Of a DNA stretch of 64,000 nucleotides, positions 25,701 through 36,100 are shown in pieces. Location of the stretch: positions 305,717 through 369,716 of the forward strand of contig LVAJ01000012.1 of assembly GCA_001603005.1 (NCBI GenBank), in the 5' to 3' direction. The notes under the pieces are model-generated. The model searched no databases. It was given only the letters and a program-made list of their open reading frames with translations, and was not told where the DNA came from. The DNA comes from Clostridiales bacterium Firm_04 (GTDB lineage: Bacteria > Bacillota > Clostridia > Oscillospirales > Ruminococcaceae). The position numbers and the translations under genes were made by a program. The first letter of the stretch is position 1. Each line of letters starts with the position of its first letter.

Positions 25701-25729
25701 ATTATAGCACAGCCAAGTCGAAATGTCAA
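25701..25729 (-). promoter_or_regulatory. Promoter of mgtE
   Basis: Minus strand perfect consensus TTGACA (25729-25724), 17-bp spacer, TATAAT (25706-25701). Confidence 0.85.
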
Positions 25730-25788
25730 GCAGCACATGTGCAAAATCGCATGCTCCGCCGGAAAAAATCCGATAAATTCTGCCTGCT

Positions 25789-27060
25789 CTACGAAAGCGG
25801 GATCGCCAGCGTAACGGTCAGCCCGCTGCCGTCGGAAGAACAGGTCAGCTGCCCGTTCATTTTCGTCATCAGTTCGCGGGAAATATACAGCCCCAGCCCG
25901 CTGCCCTCGACAACGGCTGCGGTCGATTTTCCGCGGTAATACTTGGTCGTGATCATCTCCAGTTCGTCATCCGGCACGCCGCAGCCGTGGTCGCGGATAT
26001 CCATTTCCAGATACGCGTCCGCAAAGCGGTAAGCAATTTCGATCGGCGTATTTGCGTATTTATAGGAATTGCTGATGATATTTGCGATCACCTGCGAAAG
26101 CCGGCTCTGATCGACACACAACAGACATTCCGGCACCGGAACATCCGCCGCAAGACCGCGCGTATCATGCACCGCGATCAGATCATGCAGGATCTCCGAG
26201 GAAACATCCGCACACTGCACCTGCATTTCGCCGAGATCGTGCAGCGCAGAGGTCAGCAGATCCTGCACCAGCAGATTGAGCTGCTCCGCCTTCTGTCCGA
26301 TCTGACCGACCTTGTTTCTGGTATAATCGTCCTCTGTTTTCACCGTGAGCAGTTCACAGAGCAGCTTGATGCCGGTGACAGGTGTTTTCATGTCATGGCT
26401 GAGCTTTGCGATCAGCTCCTTTTCGCGCAGCTTGAGATCGGCTTCCCGCTGCCGCGATTTCAGCAGTTCCTCGCGCATAATATCAAAGCTTTCGGAAAAT
26501 GCGCCGAACAAATTGTTCTCCGGCATCATCATCGGCGCATCCAGCCTGCCCATTGCGATATTGCCGGCAAAATCCTTCATATTGCGGAACGGCAGAATGA
26601 TCCTGCGATATACAAACAATCCGAACAGCACCGCAAACAGCAGGATCAGCAGGAGCGCCAGCCCTGCCGTCAGCAGCAGCCTTGCCTGCAGCCGCGCAAA
26701 CCGCGCCGTATTCGGATCAGGAAGTGCGGCGGTGCCGAGCAGTCTGCCGTTTTCTGCGACAGGCAGGCAGACGTATCCGCTGCGGATCGCATCCTGCACC
26801 GATCGGACATCATCCGTATCATCTTTCTGTGCATAAATACATTTTTCATCGCTGTTGAAGACGATCAGCCCTTCGCAGTCTTCCTGCTGCGACAATGCTT
26901 CGAGGTTTTCCCAGTTCTCCCTGACCGTATGTATCATATGATTCAGCTGCACGGAATCAGCCGGATTCACACGGAATGACCGGCTGAACGACCAGAGCGC
27001 CAGCATGCCGATCAGCATGGCAGCCGCCAGAATGAGCACAAGATTCCGGTATTTCTTCAT
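25789..27060 (-). CDS. Sensor histidine kinase
   Basis: Two membrane helices (about 7-25 and 129-151) bracket a 100-residue extracellular sensor; a HAMP-like linker follows, then the phosphoacceptor His222 in LSHDMKTP and the ATPase domain with N box (ISNSYKYA), G1 (DHGCGVPD) and G2 (GSGLGLYI). Its ATG overlaps the stop of the response regulator gene by 4 bp. Last gene of a five-gene run with an ABC transporter and a serine hydrolase, so the sensed signal probably concerns a cell-envelope active compound. Confidence 0.93.
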   Translation of the reverse strand: MKKYRNLVLILAAAMLIGMLALWSFSRSFRVNPADSVQLNHMIHTVRENWENLEALSQQEDCEGLIVFNSDEKCIYAQKDDTDDVRSVQDAIRSGYVCLPVAENGRLLGTAALPDPNTARFARLQARLLLTAGLALLLILLFAVLFGLFVYRRIILPFRNMKDFAGNIAMGRLDAPMMMPENNLFGAFSESFDIMREELLKSRQREADLKLREKELIAKLSHDMKTPVTGIKLLCELLTVKTEDDYTRNKVGQIGQKAEQLNLLVQDLLTSALHDLGEMQVQCADVSSEILHDLIAVHDTRGLAADVPVPECLLCVDQSRLSQVIANIISNSYKYANTPIEIAYRFADAYLEMDIRDHGCGVPDDELEMITTKYYRGKSTAAVVEGSGLGLYISRELMTKMNGQLTCSSDGSGLTVTLAIPLS

Positions 27061-27791
27061 AGCTGCTCCGGCTCCTCAATGATGTATCCGACGCCCCAGA
27101 CCGTTTTGATGACCTTCGGCGCATTCGGATCCGCTTCGATCTTTTCGCGCAGATGCCGGATATGCACATGCAGCGTTCCCTCTCCGACGAACAGATCGCC
27201 CCAGACATTCTGCAGCAGCTCATTCTTCGTAATGACTCTGCCGCGGTTTTCCAGCAGATACAGCAGCAGCTTATATTCCATTGCTTTCAGCACACGCGTA
27301 TCATCCGGCGTGATGACCTTGTGCAGCCCGATATCGAGAACCATTCCGTCTGCGATCTCCAGTCTGCCCTGTGCTGAACCGCCTGAAACGGCTTTTGCGG
27401 AGACAGCGTTTGCCGCCTCCGCTGCTTTTTCATACCGGTTCAGAATGACCTTGACCTTTGCAAGCAGAACGCTCAGGGTAAAGGGCTTTTTAATGTAATC
27501 GTCGCCGCCGATGTGCAGTGCCGTCAGAACATCGTCATCGCTCGTGCGCGCACTGATAAAGAGGATCGGCATATCATATGTCCTGCGCAGTTCCTTGCAG
27601 AGCGCAAAGCCGGAGCGGTCGCCGAGATTGATGTCGAGCAGCAGCAGCGAAACCTGATTCGCTGCAAGGAACTGTTCTGCCTCTGCATAGCTTGTCACAA
27701 ACGCCGTTTTGACATCGAACATATTGAAATATTCGGCGGTTGTTTCCGCAATGGTGACGTCATCATCAATCATCAGGCATTGATATTTCAT
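27057..27791 (-). CDS. Response regulator, OmpR/PhoB family
   Basis: Receiver domain with acidic pocket DDD (9-11), phosphorylated Asp53 (LLLLDINLGDRSG) and Lys102, an unusually long Ala-rich linker (about 122-150), and a winged-helix output domain (about 150-240) with the HVHIRHLREKI recognition helix. Partner of the histidine kinase whose start it overlaps. Likely controls the adjacent ABC transporter and hydrolase genes; the sites are not evident. Confidence 0.94.
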   Translation of the reverse strand: MKYQCLMIDDDVTIAETTAEYFNMFDVKTAFVTSYAEAEQFLAANQVSLLLLDINLGDRSGFALCKELRRTYDMPILFISARTSDDDVLTALHIGGDDYIKKPFTLSVLLAKVKVILNRYEKAAEAANAVSAKAVSGGSAQGRLEIADGMVLDIGLHKVITPDDTRVLKAMEYKLLLYLLENRGRVITKNELLQNVWGDLFVGEGTLHVHIRHLREKIEADPNAPKVIKTVWGVGYIIEEPEQL

Positions 27792-27818
27792 GTCAGATCC
27801 TCCGTTTTCCGCTTCGGT

Positions 27819-29732
27819 TTATGAAATGCCGATCGTCTTTCCGGTTTCTCCGACAAAAACGATTTTGCATTTTTCCGGCAGATACACCGAATTGCCGTAA
27901 TTCTTCATAAAGCTCGAATACAGGATTTTCCCGTAATCATCATAGAGATACACTGCGCAGTGCTCCGGAATATCGAGCGTGACATTCCGGCTCGCGATGC
28001 CGGTAATATTATACCATGATGCGACGCCGGTTGTCAACTTTACTTCGGTGAGATCCGCAGGCAGATCCGGAATCGCATCCTCTGCGATCATCTGAATGCC
28101 CATGTCCGTGACCTCAAGGATCTCCGCGCCGTTTTCCTGCCGGATCACCAGATCGGACTGGTCGCGGCTGGTGCTGGACGGAACATGCAAAATCGCCTCT
28201 GCATGCGTTTCATCGACGATCCTTCTGCCGGAGACATAGCCCTTTGCATCCGGATACAGCTGCAGCTTTGTCGGTCCCTGCTCATACATGCATCCGGAAT
28301 ACCGCTCATTGATCACATAATACCGTTTGCCGTCCCGCTGCTCCCATGCCTGCTGCACGGCAGCGCTGACCGGCTGCTCCTCGATCTTCTGCGCATAATA
28401 GCCGGAAGACTTCTCAACGCCGAACGCGCCCATATCCTCACTGTGATCCAGACACATGTAAACACTGCCGTCCTTTTCCGTAAACGAGATCAGCCCCACG
28501 GAATCCGGAACCGTTGTCTTTCCGGTTTCCGGATTGCCTTCCACGCCGATAAACGCGCCGCTGTCCGTATACAGGAACCGCTGAATACTGTTCTGCCGTT
28601 CCAGCGAGCGGACTTCCATATACTTCCGGTTCGGGAACGAGACCTGCATGAGCCCGCTGTGTGCATAAAGTCCTTCATACTGCAAATACTGCTCCGGCAC
28701 TTCTGAAAGCAACTGCGGGATCTCCGGCATTTCATGCGTCACGCTGACGCCCTTTTCCGCGAGTGCGAGATCCAGCAGCTTTTTGGCAAACATTTTATTG
28801 GTATTGCTGCCGCCGCCGGATGTCAGCACGGATATGCTGATCTCCTGATCGGGCGCGACCAGCAGCTCTGCATGCTGATAACTCATATCGCCGCCCTTGC
28901 TAAGCACAGTCACGCCGGCTGCATCATAGTCCGGCTCGGATACCGAATCCCAGCCGAGTCCGAAACCGTCCTCATACTTGTCTTCGGTGATGCAGGTCTG
29001 CATCTCCTGCTTTGCGCTGTCAGACAGCAGGTCTGTATTGCCGGCAAAAAAGGCGCTGCCGAACCGTGCGATCTCCGCGGCGGTCGAAAGGATGCCGCCG
29101 TCGCCGATCGTCATGCAGTACTCAAACGGGTACACCGCGCCTTGACTCCGGTTTACTGCCTGCTCCGGTGTCTCAAATGCATTCCAGTGCGTACCGGTCT
29201 GCTCCATGCCGAGCGGCTTTGCGATATGCTGCTCCACGTAATCCGTAAAGCTTTCTCCGCTGATGCGCTCGACGATCAGTTCCAGCACATTGAAGCCGTC
29301 ATTGCAGTAGGCACCGAATGCACCCGGATCCGCTTTGAGCCGCTCCCGGCTGAGATGCTTCAGAAGATCGTCATGATTCTCTGCCGATATGTCCGCAAAT
29401 AACATGGAATTGCTGTAATAGCTGCCCATGAGTCCGGATGTGTGATTCATCAGCATGCGCGGCGTGATCTTCCGGTACCGGCTGTCCTGCATCGTACATT
29501 CCGGCAGATAATCCGTCACCGGCGCATCGAGATCAAGTTTTCCCTGATCGGCAAGCTGCATCGCCGCAGCCGTGACAAACATCTTGCTGACCGATCCCAC
29601 TGCATAGAGCGTATCCTTTGTCGTATACGGTTTATTCTGCACAGCGGGCACCGATGCCGCTGCGCCGGTCTCTGCGGTCAGCAGCATTGCGGCAGCGCCC
29701 GCCGCGATCATTGTTCGGATCATTCTTTTCAT
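27819..29732 (-). CDS. Secreted or membrane-anchored beta-lactamase-fold serine hydrolase
   Basis: Signal sequence (1-26) and a penicillin-binding/class C beta-lactamase fold with SVSK (Ser47-Lys50) and YCN (142-144). After about residue 345 a second region of 290 residues is mainly beta and of unknown fold. The family includes D-aminopeptidases, esterases and peptide hydrolases; the true substrate is unknown. It lies between the ABC permease and the response regulator genes (27 bp and 10 bp gaps). In such modules the hydrolase may modify or inactivate a peptide ligand (inference). Confidence 0.85.
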   Translation of the reverse strand: MKRMIRTMIAAGAAAMLLTAETGAAASVPAVQNKPYTTKDTLYAVGSVSKMFVTAAAMQLADQGKLDLDAPVTDYLPECTMQDSRYRKITPRMLMNHTSGLMGSYYSNSMLFADISAENHDDLLKHLSRERLKADPGAFGAYCNDGFNVLELIVERISGESFTDYVEQHIAKPLGMEQTGTHWNAFETPEQAVNRSQGAVYPFEYCMTIGDGGILSTAAEIARFGSAFFAGNTDLLSDSAKQEMQTCITEDKYEDGFGLGWDSVSEPDYDAAGVTVLSKGGDMSYQHAELLVAPDQEISISVLTSGGGSNTNKMFAKKLLDLALAEKGVSVTHEMPEIPQLLSEVPEQYLQYEGLYAHSGLMQVSFPNRKYMEVRSLERQNSIQRFLYTDSGAFIGVEGNPETGKTTVPDSVGLISFTEKDGSVYMCLDHSEDMGAFGVEKSSGYYAQKIEEQPVSAAVQQAWEQRDGKRYYVINERYSGCMYEQGPTKLQLYPDAKGYVSGRRIVDETHAEAILHVPSSTSRDQSDLVIRQENGAEILEVTDMGIQMIAEDAIPDLPADLTEVKLTTGVASWYNITGIASRNVTLDIPEHCAVYLYDDYGKILYSSFMKNYGNSVYLPEKCKIVFVGETGKTIGIS

Positions 29733-29742
29733 GTTTCATCCC

Positions 29743-32265
29743 TCATTCTGACATCAGCTCACAAACGGACACTTCCCTGACCTTTGCCGCACCGATCAGC
29801 GTGCTGACCGTGCAGAACAGCAGAATCACGCAGTCCATGCACAGAATCGCACGGTAATTGACCGGGATCGGCAGCAGATTCAACTGGAACCATGCCGTAT
29901 TGACAAACAGAATCACGATCACCGTTCCGATCATGACTGCGATCACTGCCGCAGGGATGATCCGGAACAGCAGCTGAAAGATCAGCTCGCGGTTGGTATA
30001 GCCGATGCTTTTCATGATGCCGAACGCCCTCCGCTGATCCCGTATCACGGATGCGGTCAGGATCAGCAGGATCGTCACGGTCACGATCATGCTCAGCAGC
30101 GCAAACAGAAAGACTGCAGCGGCATAGCTCCGGCATGCACTGCCCAAAGCGGAATCCAGAAACTCACGCATATTGGAAATCGAACGGATCTGAACATTGC
30201 TGTTGTCTCCGGTAATGACCGTATCGCCGATCTGGATTGCATAGTCCAGCTGTGTCATGTCAGTGCTCTGCATCATCTCTGCGATCAGTTGATCGGCAGC
30301 GCTCCGGATCCGTTCCTCCAATGAACCGCCGCTGCTCTGCTCCTTCAAACTGTCTGCAACGCTTTTGCCGTATTTCCGGTCGATCTGCTCCTCAAATTCC
30401 GTGATATCCGTCCCTTTCTCCAGATATACATCAACGGAATTGGTTTTTGCCAGCGGATTCAGACGCCGGTAGCCGTCTGTTGTCATGAACAGCGTGTTGC
30501 CGTCGATCAGCGCGACCGTCAGTCCGGTTACAAGATACTGCTGCTCGACGGAACCGCATACCAGTGTGACCGTATCGCCGACCTTGCAATTGGCAGCGTA
30601 GGAAGCAGTCTTGGAAAGCATGATCTCGTTGTCATGCTCAGGCAGTCTGCCGGAAGCTGCAAATATGTTTTCTGTATCCGAGAAATTGTCATACGTTTCC
30701 CAGTACATCCAATTATCGGAATCCCCTGTACGTAAGAACAGCCCCTCACCTTCACTCTTTATGGACGGCATCGCCTTGCGTACTTCCGGCATCGCTGCAA
30801 GCTCCGCTGCAAATGCATATGCATCCGTTGAATCGCACACTCTGATGTCCACATCGCTCACTTCATGTCCGGAAAGCACCATAAGCCCGTCGATCCCTCT
30901 GCCAAATACCGGAAAAAACAGCGCGCAGACCAGCACACCGACTGTCACGACCGTCATCACGGCAGTCAGTCCGAAGCATTGTTTCAGATTCGAGAGAAAG
31001 CCCTTCAGCGCAATGCGGAGATGCACGCTCTTTCCGGTGTTCCGCAGCGGCAGATAATTCCTGCCGAAATGATGCGTTTCAATGCCCTTGCGGAATGCCC
31101 GAACCGGCGGATAATGCCGGACGGCGCGTGCCCGCAGAAATGCGATCACGGTCACAAACAGCAGAATCATCAGCACCGCCAGCAGGATCTCCGGCAGACT
31201 GATATGCCGTGCGCCCTCGGTCTCCGCCAGATTTTCCACAGTCGAAACAAAGACCGGAGACAGGATACAGCAGCCGATGATGCCCGCGGCGCAGCCCGCA
31301 AGTGACAGCAGCAGATATTCCCATACATAGGAAAGCGAAATGTCAGAGGACTTGTAACCGATCGCTTCCAGTACGCCGATCGAAACGATCTGATTCCGGA
31401 TGTCGTTCACGATCCGGAACCGGATCATCACCGCGACTGCCAGAAAAATGATGCATGCCATGACCTTTGCCGCCGTCAGCAGAAGATCAATATCATCGGA
31501 GAACGACTGCCGCAGTTCTTGTGAAGATTCAGAGCTGAGCGCAAAGGACAGATCTTCCTCGCTGTATTCCATACATTTCCGACGGAATATTTGAATCAGA
31601 TCTTCTTCATCGGTTTCCGGTTCCGTCCCGAAGTAAATGCGCCGTCCCGCAATCATGATCGGCTTGAGCATCTGATAATCCTGCTCCGTGACGATACACT
31701 TCGTCATACTCGAATCAAACAGACCGCATTCATAGGAACCTGCAACCGTAAACGAAAACTTCTTCGCATTCCAGACAAGTTCAAACGGATCGCCCTCGTG
31801 CAGCTTGTATGCACGCATTGTGCTGTGCGGCAGCCAGATCGGATGTGCGATCGCAGCAAGCTCCGCTTCATTCAGTCCGGATTCCGGTCTTGTTTTCTCA
31901 AATTTTGCATCCTCTTCCGCCGTTACGAAGTATACCGGAAAAATCTTTTTCCCGCCGTCCGGCATCAGCAGGCGGAAGTTGTCCGAATCGCAGAGAAAAG
32001 ATACAACGCTGTATTCTGTCACACGCGGATCCTCTGCCAGAAATGTGAGGAAATGTTCGTCATAATTCTTTTCGCTTGTCTGAACATAGCACGGCTTGAT
32101 GCCGGTGCGCTCCATCATCCGGTCGAACATTGTGCTGATGCAGACGCCCGCGGAGAGCGCGGAACCAAGCACCGTCACGCAGAGAAACACGAGCAGCGAC
32201 ATCAGAAAGGATTCGATTTTATGCTTGCGGATATTGGCATGCGCAAGTCTGATATTCTTGTTCAT
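29743..32265 (-). CDS. ABC transporter permease, FtsX/BceB-like
   Basis: A permease of 840 residues with an N-terminal membrane helix (about 19-42), an extracellular domain, three helices around 255-390, a second set starting near 440 and a final set near 745-830, i.e. two FtsX modules in tandem as in MacB/BceB-type exporters and sensors. The start at 32265 lies 4 bp past the stop of the ATPase gene, with GGTGAT before it. Partner of the ATPase; together with the two-component system it suggests detoxification of, or signalling by, an antimicrobial peptide. Confidence 0.9.
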   Translation of the reverse strand: MNKNIRLAHANIRKHKIESFLMSLLVFLCVTVLGSALSAGVCISTMFDRMMERTGIKPCYVQTSEKNYDEHFLTFLAEDPRVTEYSVVSFLCDSDNFRLLMPDGGKKIFPVYFVTAEEDAKFEKTRPESGLNEAELAAIAHPIWLPHSTMRAYKLHEGDPFELVWNAKKFSFTVAGSYECGLFDSSMTKCIVTEQDYQMLKPIMIAGRRIYFGTEPETDEEDLIQIFRRKCMEYSEEDLSFALSSESSQELRQSFSDDIDLLLTAAKVMACIIFLAVAVMIRFRIVNDIRNQIVSIGVLEAIGYKSSDISLSYVWEYLLLSLAGCAAGIIGCCILSPVFVSTVENLAETEGARHISLPEILLAVLMILLFVTVIAFLRARAVRHYPPVRAFRKGIETHHFGRNYLPLRNTGKSVHLRIALKGFLSNLKQCFGLTAVMTVVTVGVLVCALFFPVFGRGIDGLMVLSGHEVSDVDIRVCDSTDAYAFAAELAAMPEVRKAMPSIKSEGEGLFLRTGDSDNWMYWETYDNFSDTENIFAASGRLPEHDNEIMLSKTASYAANCKVGDTVTLVCGSVEQQYLVTGLTVALIDGNTLFMTTDGYRRLNPLAKTNSVDVYLEKGTDITEFEEQIDRKYGKSVADSLKEQSSGGSLEERIRSAADQLIAEMMQSTDMTQLDYAIQIGDTVITGDNSNVQIRSISNMREFLDSALGSACRSYAAAVFLFALLSMIVTVTILLILTASVIRDQRRAFGIMKSIGYTNRELIFQLLFRIIPAAVIAVMIGTVIVILFVNTAWFQLNLLPIPVNYRAILCMDCVILLFCTVSTLIGAAKVREVSVCELMSE

Positions 32266-32269
32266 ACGA

Positions 32270-33028
32270 TCACCAGCCCATTTTTTCAAGGAATGCCTGC
32301 AAGCCCTCTCTGCGCGTTTTCAGATCATCCGAACCGTAACGCGGCATCTCATGTGTGCCGACCACTGCGCCGTCCTGCAAAAAGATCACGCGCGTCCCGC
32401 GGAGCGCCGTTTTCAGGTCGTGCGTGACAATGACCATTGCCTGTCCGCGCGCATGCAGCTCCGTGAAAATATCGAGCACATCCGTACCGGATGCCGAGTT
32501 CAGCGAACCGGTCGGCTCATCGGCAAACAGGATCTCCGGATCGTTGATGATCGCACGGACAATGCCGACGCGCTGGCTTTCGCCGCCGGAAAGCTGATTC
32601 GGATACTTCTTCCAGAGTTCTTTTCCGATCCCGACCTTTTCCAGAAGCGTTTCCGCCTTTTTGACCAGTTCCGGCGAATTTTTCTGCGCTGCCAGCGCGC
32701 CGGTCATAATGTTATCGAAAACGGTCATCTGATCGAGCAGATAGATGTTCTGGAACACAAAGCCGCAGTGCTTCCGGCGGAAAACCGCAAGCTGATCGTT
32801 CGTGTAGCCGGAAATCTCCTCATCACCGAAATACACCTTGCCGAGCGTCGGCTTGTCCATGCCGGAAAGCGCATAGAGCAATGTGGATTTGCCGGAACCG
32901 GATGCACCCATAATGACAGTGAAATCCTCTGCGGCGATTTCCAGATCGAGATTTTTGATCACATGCTGCTGCACGCCGCTGTTCGAGAAGGTTTTGCACA
33001 GCTTTTCAGTATGAAGGATCGCAGACAT
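32270..33028 (-). CDS. ABC transporter ATP-binding protein, MacB/LolD type
   Basis: A 252-residue ATPase with Walker A GASGSGKST, signature LSGGESQR, Walker B ILFADEPTG and switch His in VTHD. The start at 33028 follows GGAG by about 8 bp; a longer frame upstream overlaps the likely promoter. First gene of the run ATPase-permease-serine hydrolase-response regulator-kinase. A TATAAT element at 33062-33067 (minus) may be its -10, without a good -35. Confidence 0.93.
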   Translation of the reverse strand: MSAILHTEKLCKTFSNSGVQQHVIKNLDLEIAAEDFTVIMGASGSGKSTLLYALSGMDKPTLGKVYFGDEEISGYTNDQLAVFRRKHCGFVFQNIYLLDQMTVFDNIMTGALAAQKNSPELVKKAETLLEKVGIGKELWKKYPNQLSGGESQRVGIVRAIINDPEILFADEPTGSLNSASGTDVLDIFTELHARGQAMVIVTHDLKTALRGTRVIFLQDGAVVGTHEMPRYGSDDLKTRREGLQAFLEKMGW

Positions 33029-33136
33029 AACAGTCACTCCAATCGTTTTGTTTATGCTTCTATTATACATGAAACTGCGGAAAAAGTCTTTGCAAAAATC
33101 GTATTTAATTCTTATTTATTTCTAAATCATGCATGT

Positions 33137-33166
33137 AAAAAACGGAGACAGCCGAAACTGTCTCCG
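33137..33166 (-). terminator. Terminator after the subtilase gene
   Basis: CGGAGACAG/CTGTCTCCG hairpin followed on the minus strand by TTTTTT. Confidence 0.8.
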
Positions 33167-33188
33167 CATTCGCCTGATCGCTGTACGG

Positions 33189-36100
33189 TCAGAGCTTGAT
33201 GATTCTTGCAATTGCCTGCAGGAGCATGGTCAGATCATCGGAATCCGCCGAGCCGTTCTTGTTGCAGTCCGCATTGCGGAGCCCTGCTTCGCTGATGACC
33301 GCAGTCCTGTCGCTGACAAGGAACTTCGCCAGCAGCACCGCATCGGATACATCGACATTGCTGCTGCAGTCGGTGTCGCCGAGCAGTTCGGCTGTCCGGA
33401 GCAGCTGCCGTCTGGAGCCGTCCGGAAGCGTCGCGATGCCGGTACGAAGATCCACCTTGATGCTGACGCGTTCGATGATCTGCCAGCGCTTGTCGCAGCA
33501 GTCTGTCGTGAATGTCACAACCGCATCCGGATCCACATGATATGTCATTTTGTCAAAGTTGATACAGCCCGTCAGCTCCTTCATCAGCGGCTTGACATAA
33601 TCCTGTTCCGCAGTTTTTGCCGACAGCTTCAGGAAACCGTTCAGCGTTTTGAAATCGGTCTTTACCAGCGTGTCATATTTCATTCCCTTCACGTTGAACT
33701 TGGATTCAAAGCCGTTTCCTTCGGTGTAGAGCGGTTCGTCCATGACGTCCAGCCGGTAGCTGGTGTCTGCATCTCCGGTGAGCATGAAATCGAAGTCAAA
33801 CCAGAACGGTTCGGATTCAGCCGAAACAACATGCATGACCGTATCATAACGCCGCAGTTCAAGCGTATAGTCGCAGTCGAACGGCTCGATGTTGTATGCC
33901 AGCGGCTCATAATGGAAATGATCTTCGGTAAATTCGTAATAGCCCCATGTGCCGAGGTAGACACCCGGCTCGATGGATACCGGACGCAGCTGTTCATCCA
34001 CATAGTTCACCTCGGTCAGATTGAACGCGCGGTCCGCTGCCGTAAAGGAATACCATTCGAGATCAGTCACATCATATTCCAGTGTGACACTGCCGTTCTG
34101 ATCCGGTTCGACCGTCAGAAAAGACGTAAAGTCATAATGATCATCCCATTCCTCACCGAAACCGCCGTCATAGATGAACCTTCCGAGGGTGTGATTGTCC
34201 ATCGCCTCATATTCCGGCGGATTCTCATGCGCGAGCGCGGCGTCAAATACCGCAGCATTGTACCAGTTCCGGAATGCACAGCCATACTCCATCGTCTGAC
34301 CGACGCTCGGTGCGGACACAACAAGCAGATTGAGCAGATCATCCAGCGTATACTTTTCCGGTTCGCGAATGCCGTTCTTCGTGACCAGTCTTCCGCTGCC
34401 CTTGCCGATCAGCATGATGCTGTCCAGATACTTGTCCTCGGCAGTCAGCCGCAGGATCGTTCTCCCGAAGTAGTCGATCAGCTCTGTTTTGACTTTCGGG
34501 GCGGTCTTGTCGATCGTTACGGGAACCTCTGCGATCTCCGGAGCGTTTTTCAGGCGCTCCTTTGTTGCGCCGGCGCGCACCTGCAAGGTATAATCGCCCT
34601 CCGGCAGATCATTCAGCCTGACTGTCTGACCGTAAATATTCGAGTAGGAATATGCCGCATCGGATGTCACGCCGAGTGTGCGTGTTGCATGTTCCGTCAT
34701 GCGGAAGCCCTTTGCTACGCATTTTCCGCTGCTGTCGAACAGGTCGCCGCCCTCCACAAAACAGTCTCTCTGCGGTGCCAGACGAATGCCGGCATAGTCT
34801 GCAAGGCCGTCATCATTCGGCGAGATATACAGCCGGTTCTTCAATGTCTGATGCCGCTTGCTGTATGCCAGTGCGGATGACATGAAGCTCCCGAAGTCAT
34901 CCATAAAGCCGCCGAGCTCTGTGCTGTCGCGGTCAAGCTGATCGGAGATTCGGTCATATCCCGGCAGACCGTAATCAAACCACGAAACATAGCCGCCGTA
35001 GTTGTCCCCGAAGATCGGAAGTGCCGAAAAATCGTCCGAAAATCCCAGCAGCGGGATCGAGATATCCACAGTGTTGTCGGCACCCTCCAGATACAGATAA
35101 CCCTCAATGAAAAAGCCGTTTACAAAAGTCCCGCGGATCTCATTGACCTGCTGCCGGTCGAGCGTGACATGCACGGACTTTGAGAAAGCGCGATCCGCAG
35201 GGACATCCAGCAAGCCGTCAACATCTGCCTCGCAGTTCAGCAACTGCTGCTGCCGGATCACATCCTTTTTCAGATAGCTGTCATAATACGAACGGTCAGT
35301 CGTCAGCACAAGACGCGCATTCCGGAAATGCACATCCTCATCGCTGATATTCGTCAGCGTCACATCAAAATCAAATTCCGTGCCAAGCTGATCGCGCAGA
35401 TTCAGCTTGGTCTCGCCGCTTTCGCCGGTGAGCAGCACCTTTGTTTTCAGTGCATTTGTCATGGAGACCATTCCGGCACCCTGCCGGCGCGGTGTCACGG
35501 GCATGCCGTCCTCCTCGAACGGGACAGCACCGGACATCAGCAGATTCCGGATGCGCTGTTCACGCGCAGAGCCGGTCAGCGTGCAGCCGCTCTTGTCAAG
35601 ATATTCGCCGAGCAGAACCGCGCATCCCGCGATATACGGGCTTGCCATAGATGTGCCGGACATTGTTTCCACATCCCCACTGTACGCCGCGGAGCGCACA
35701 TTTCCGCCGATGCCCATGATATCCGGCCGCAGATCGAGCGAGCTGTGCACGCCCCATCCGGTGTACGGGCTGACTGATGCATCCAGATGCACGGTTGTGA
35801 GGTTATCAGACAAAAAGAGCGTCTGATGCGCTGCATTCCGCATTTTTTCGCCGTCCGCTTTCGAGACCATGCCAATCGGCAGTGTCGAGTCGCTTGCCAT
35901 GCTGATCGGCGGCTCGTCCGTGTTCTGCATGCAAATCACGCCGAGTGCGCCGGCATTTTTTGCATTCTCCGCTTTTTCCGTGAAGGTATTCAATCCGCGT
36001 TCCACGAGTGCCAGCCGTCCGGTCAGATCCTTTCCGGCAAAATCCTCTGCGGTTCCGAGCCCGCAGTACACAAAATCATAGCTTCCTTCTCCGAGCATGT

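Noticed and set aside
33129..34880. Long plus-strand open frame opposite the subtilase gene
   Set aside because: Antisense shadow; the minus strand encodes a clearly recognisable subtilase with dockerin.
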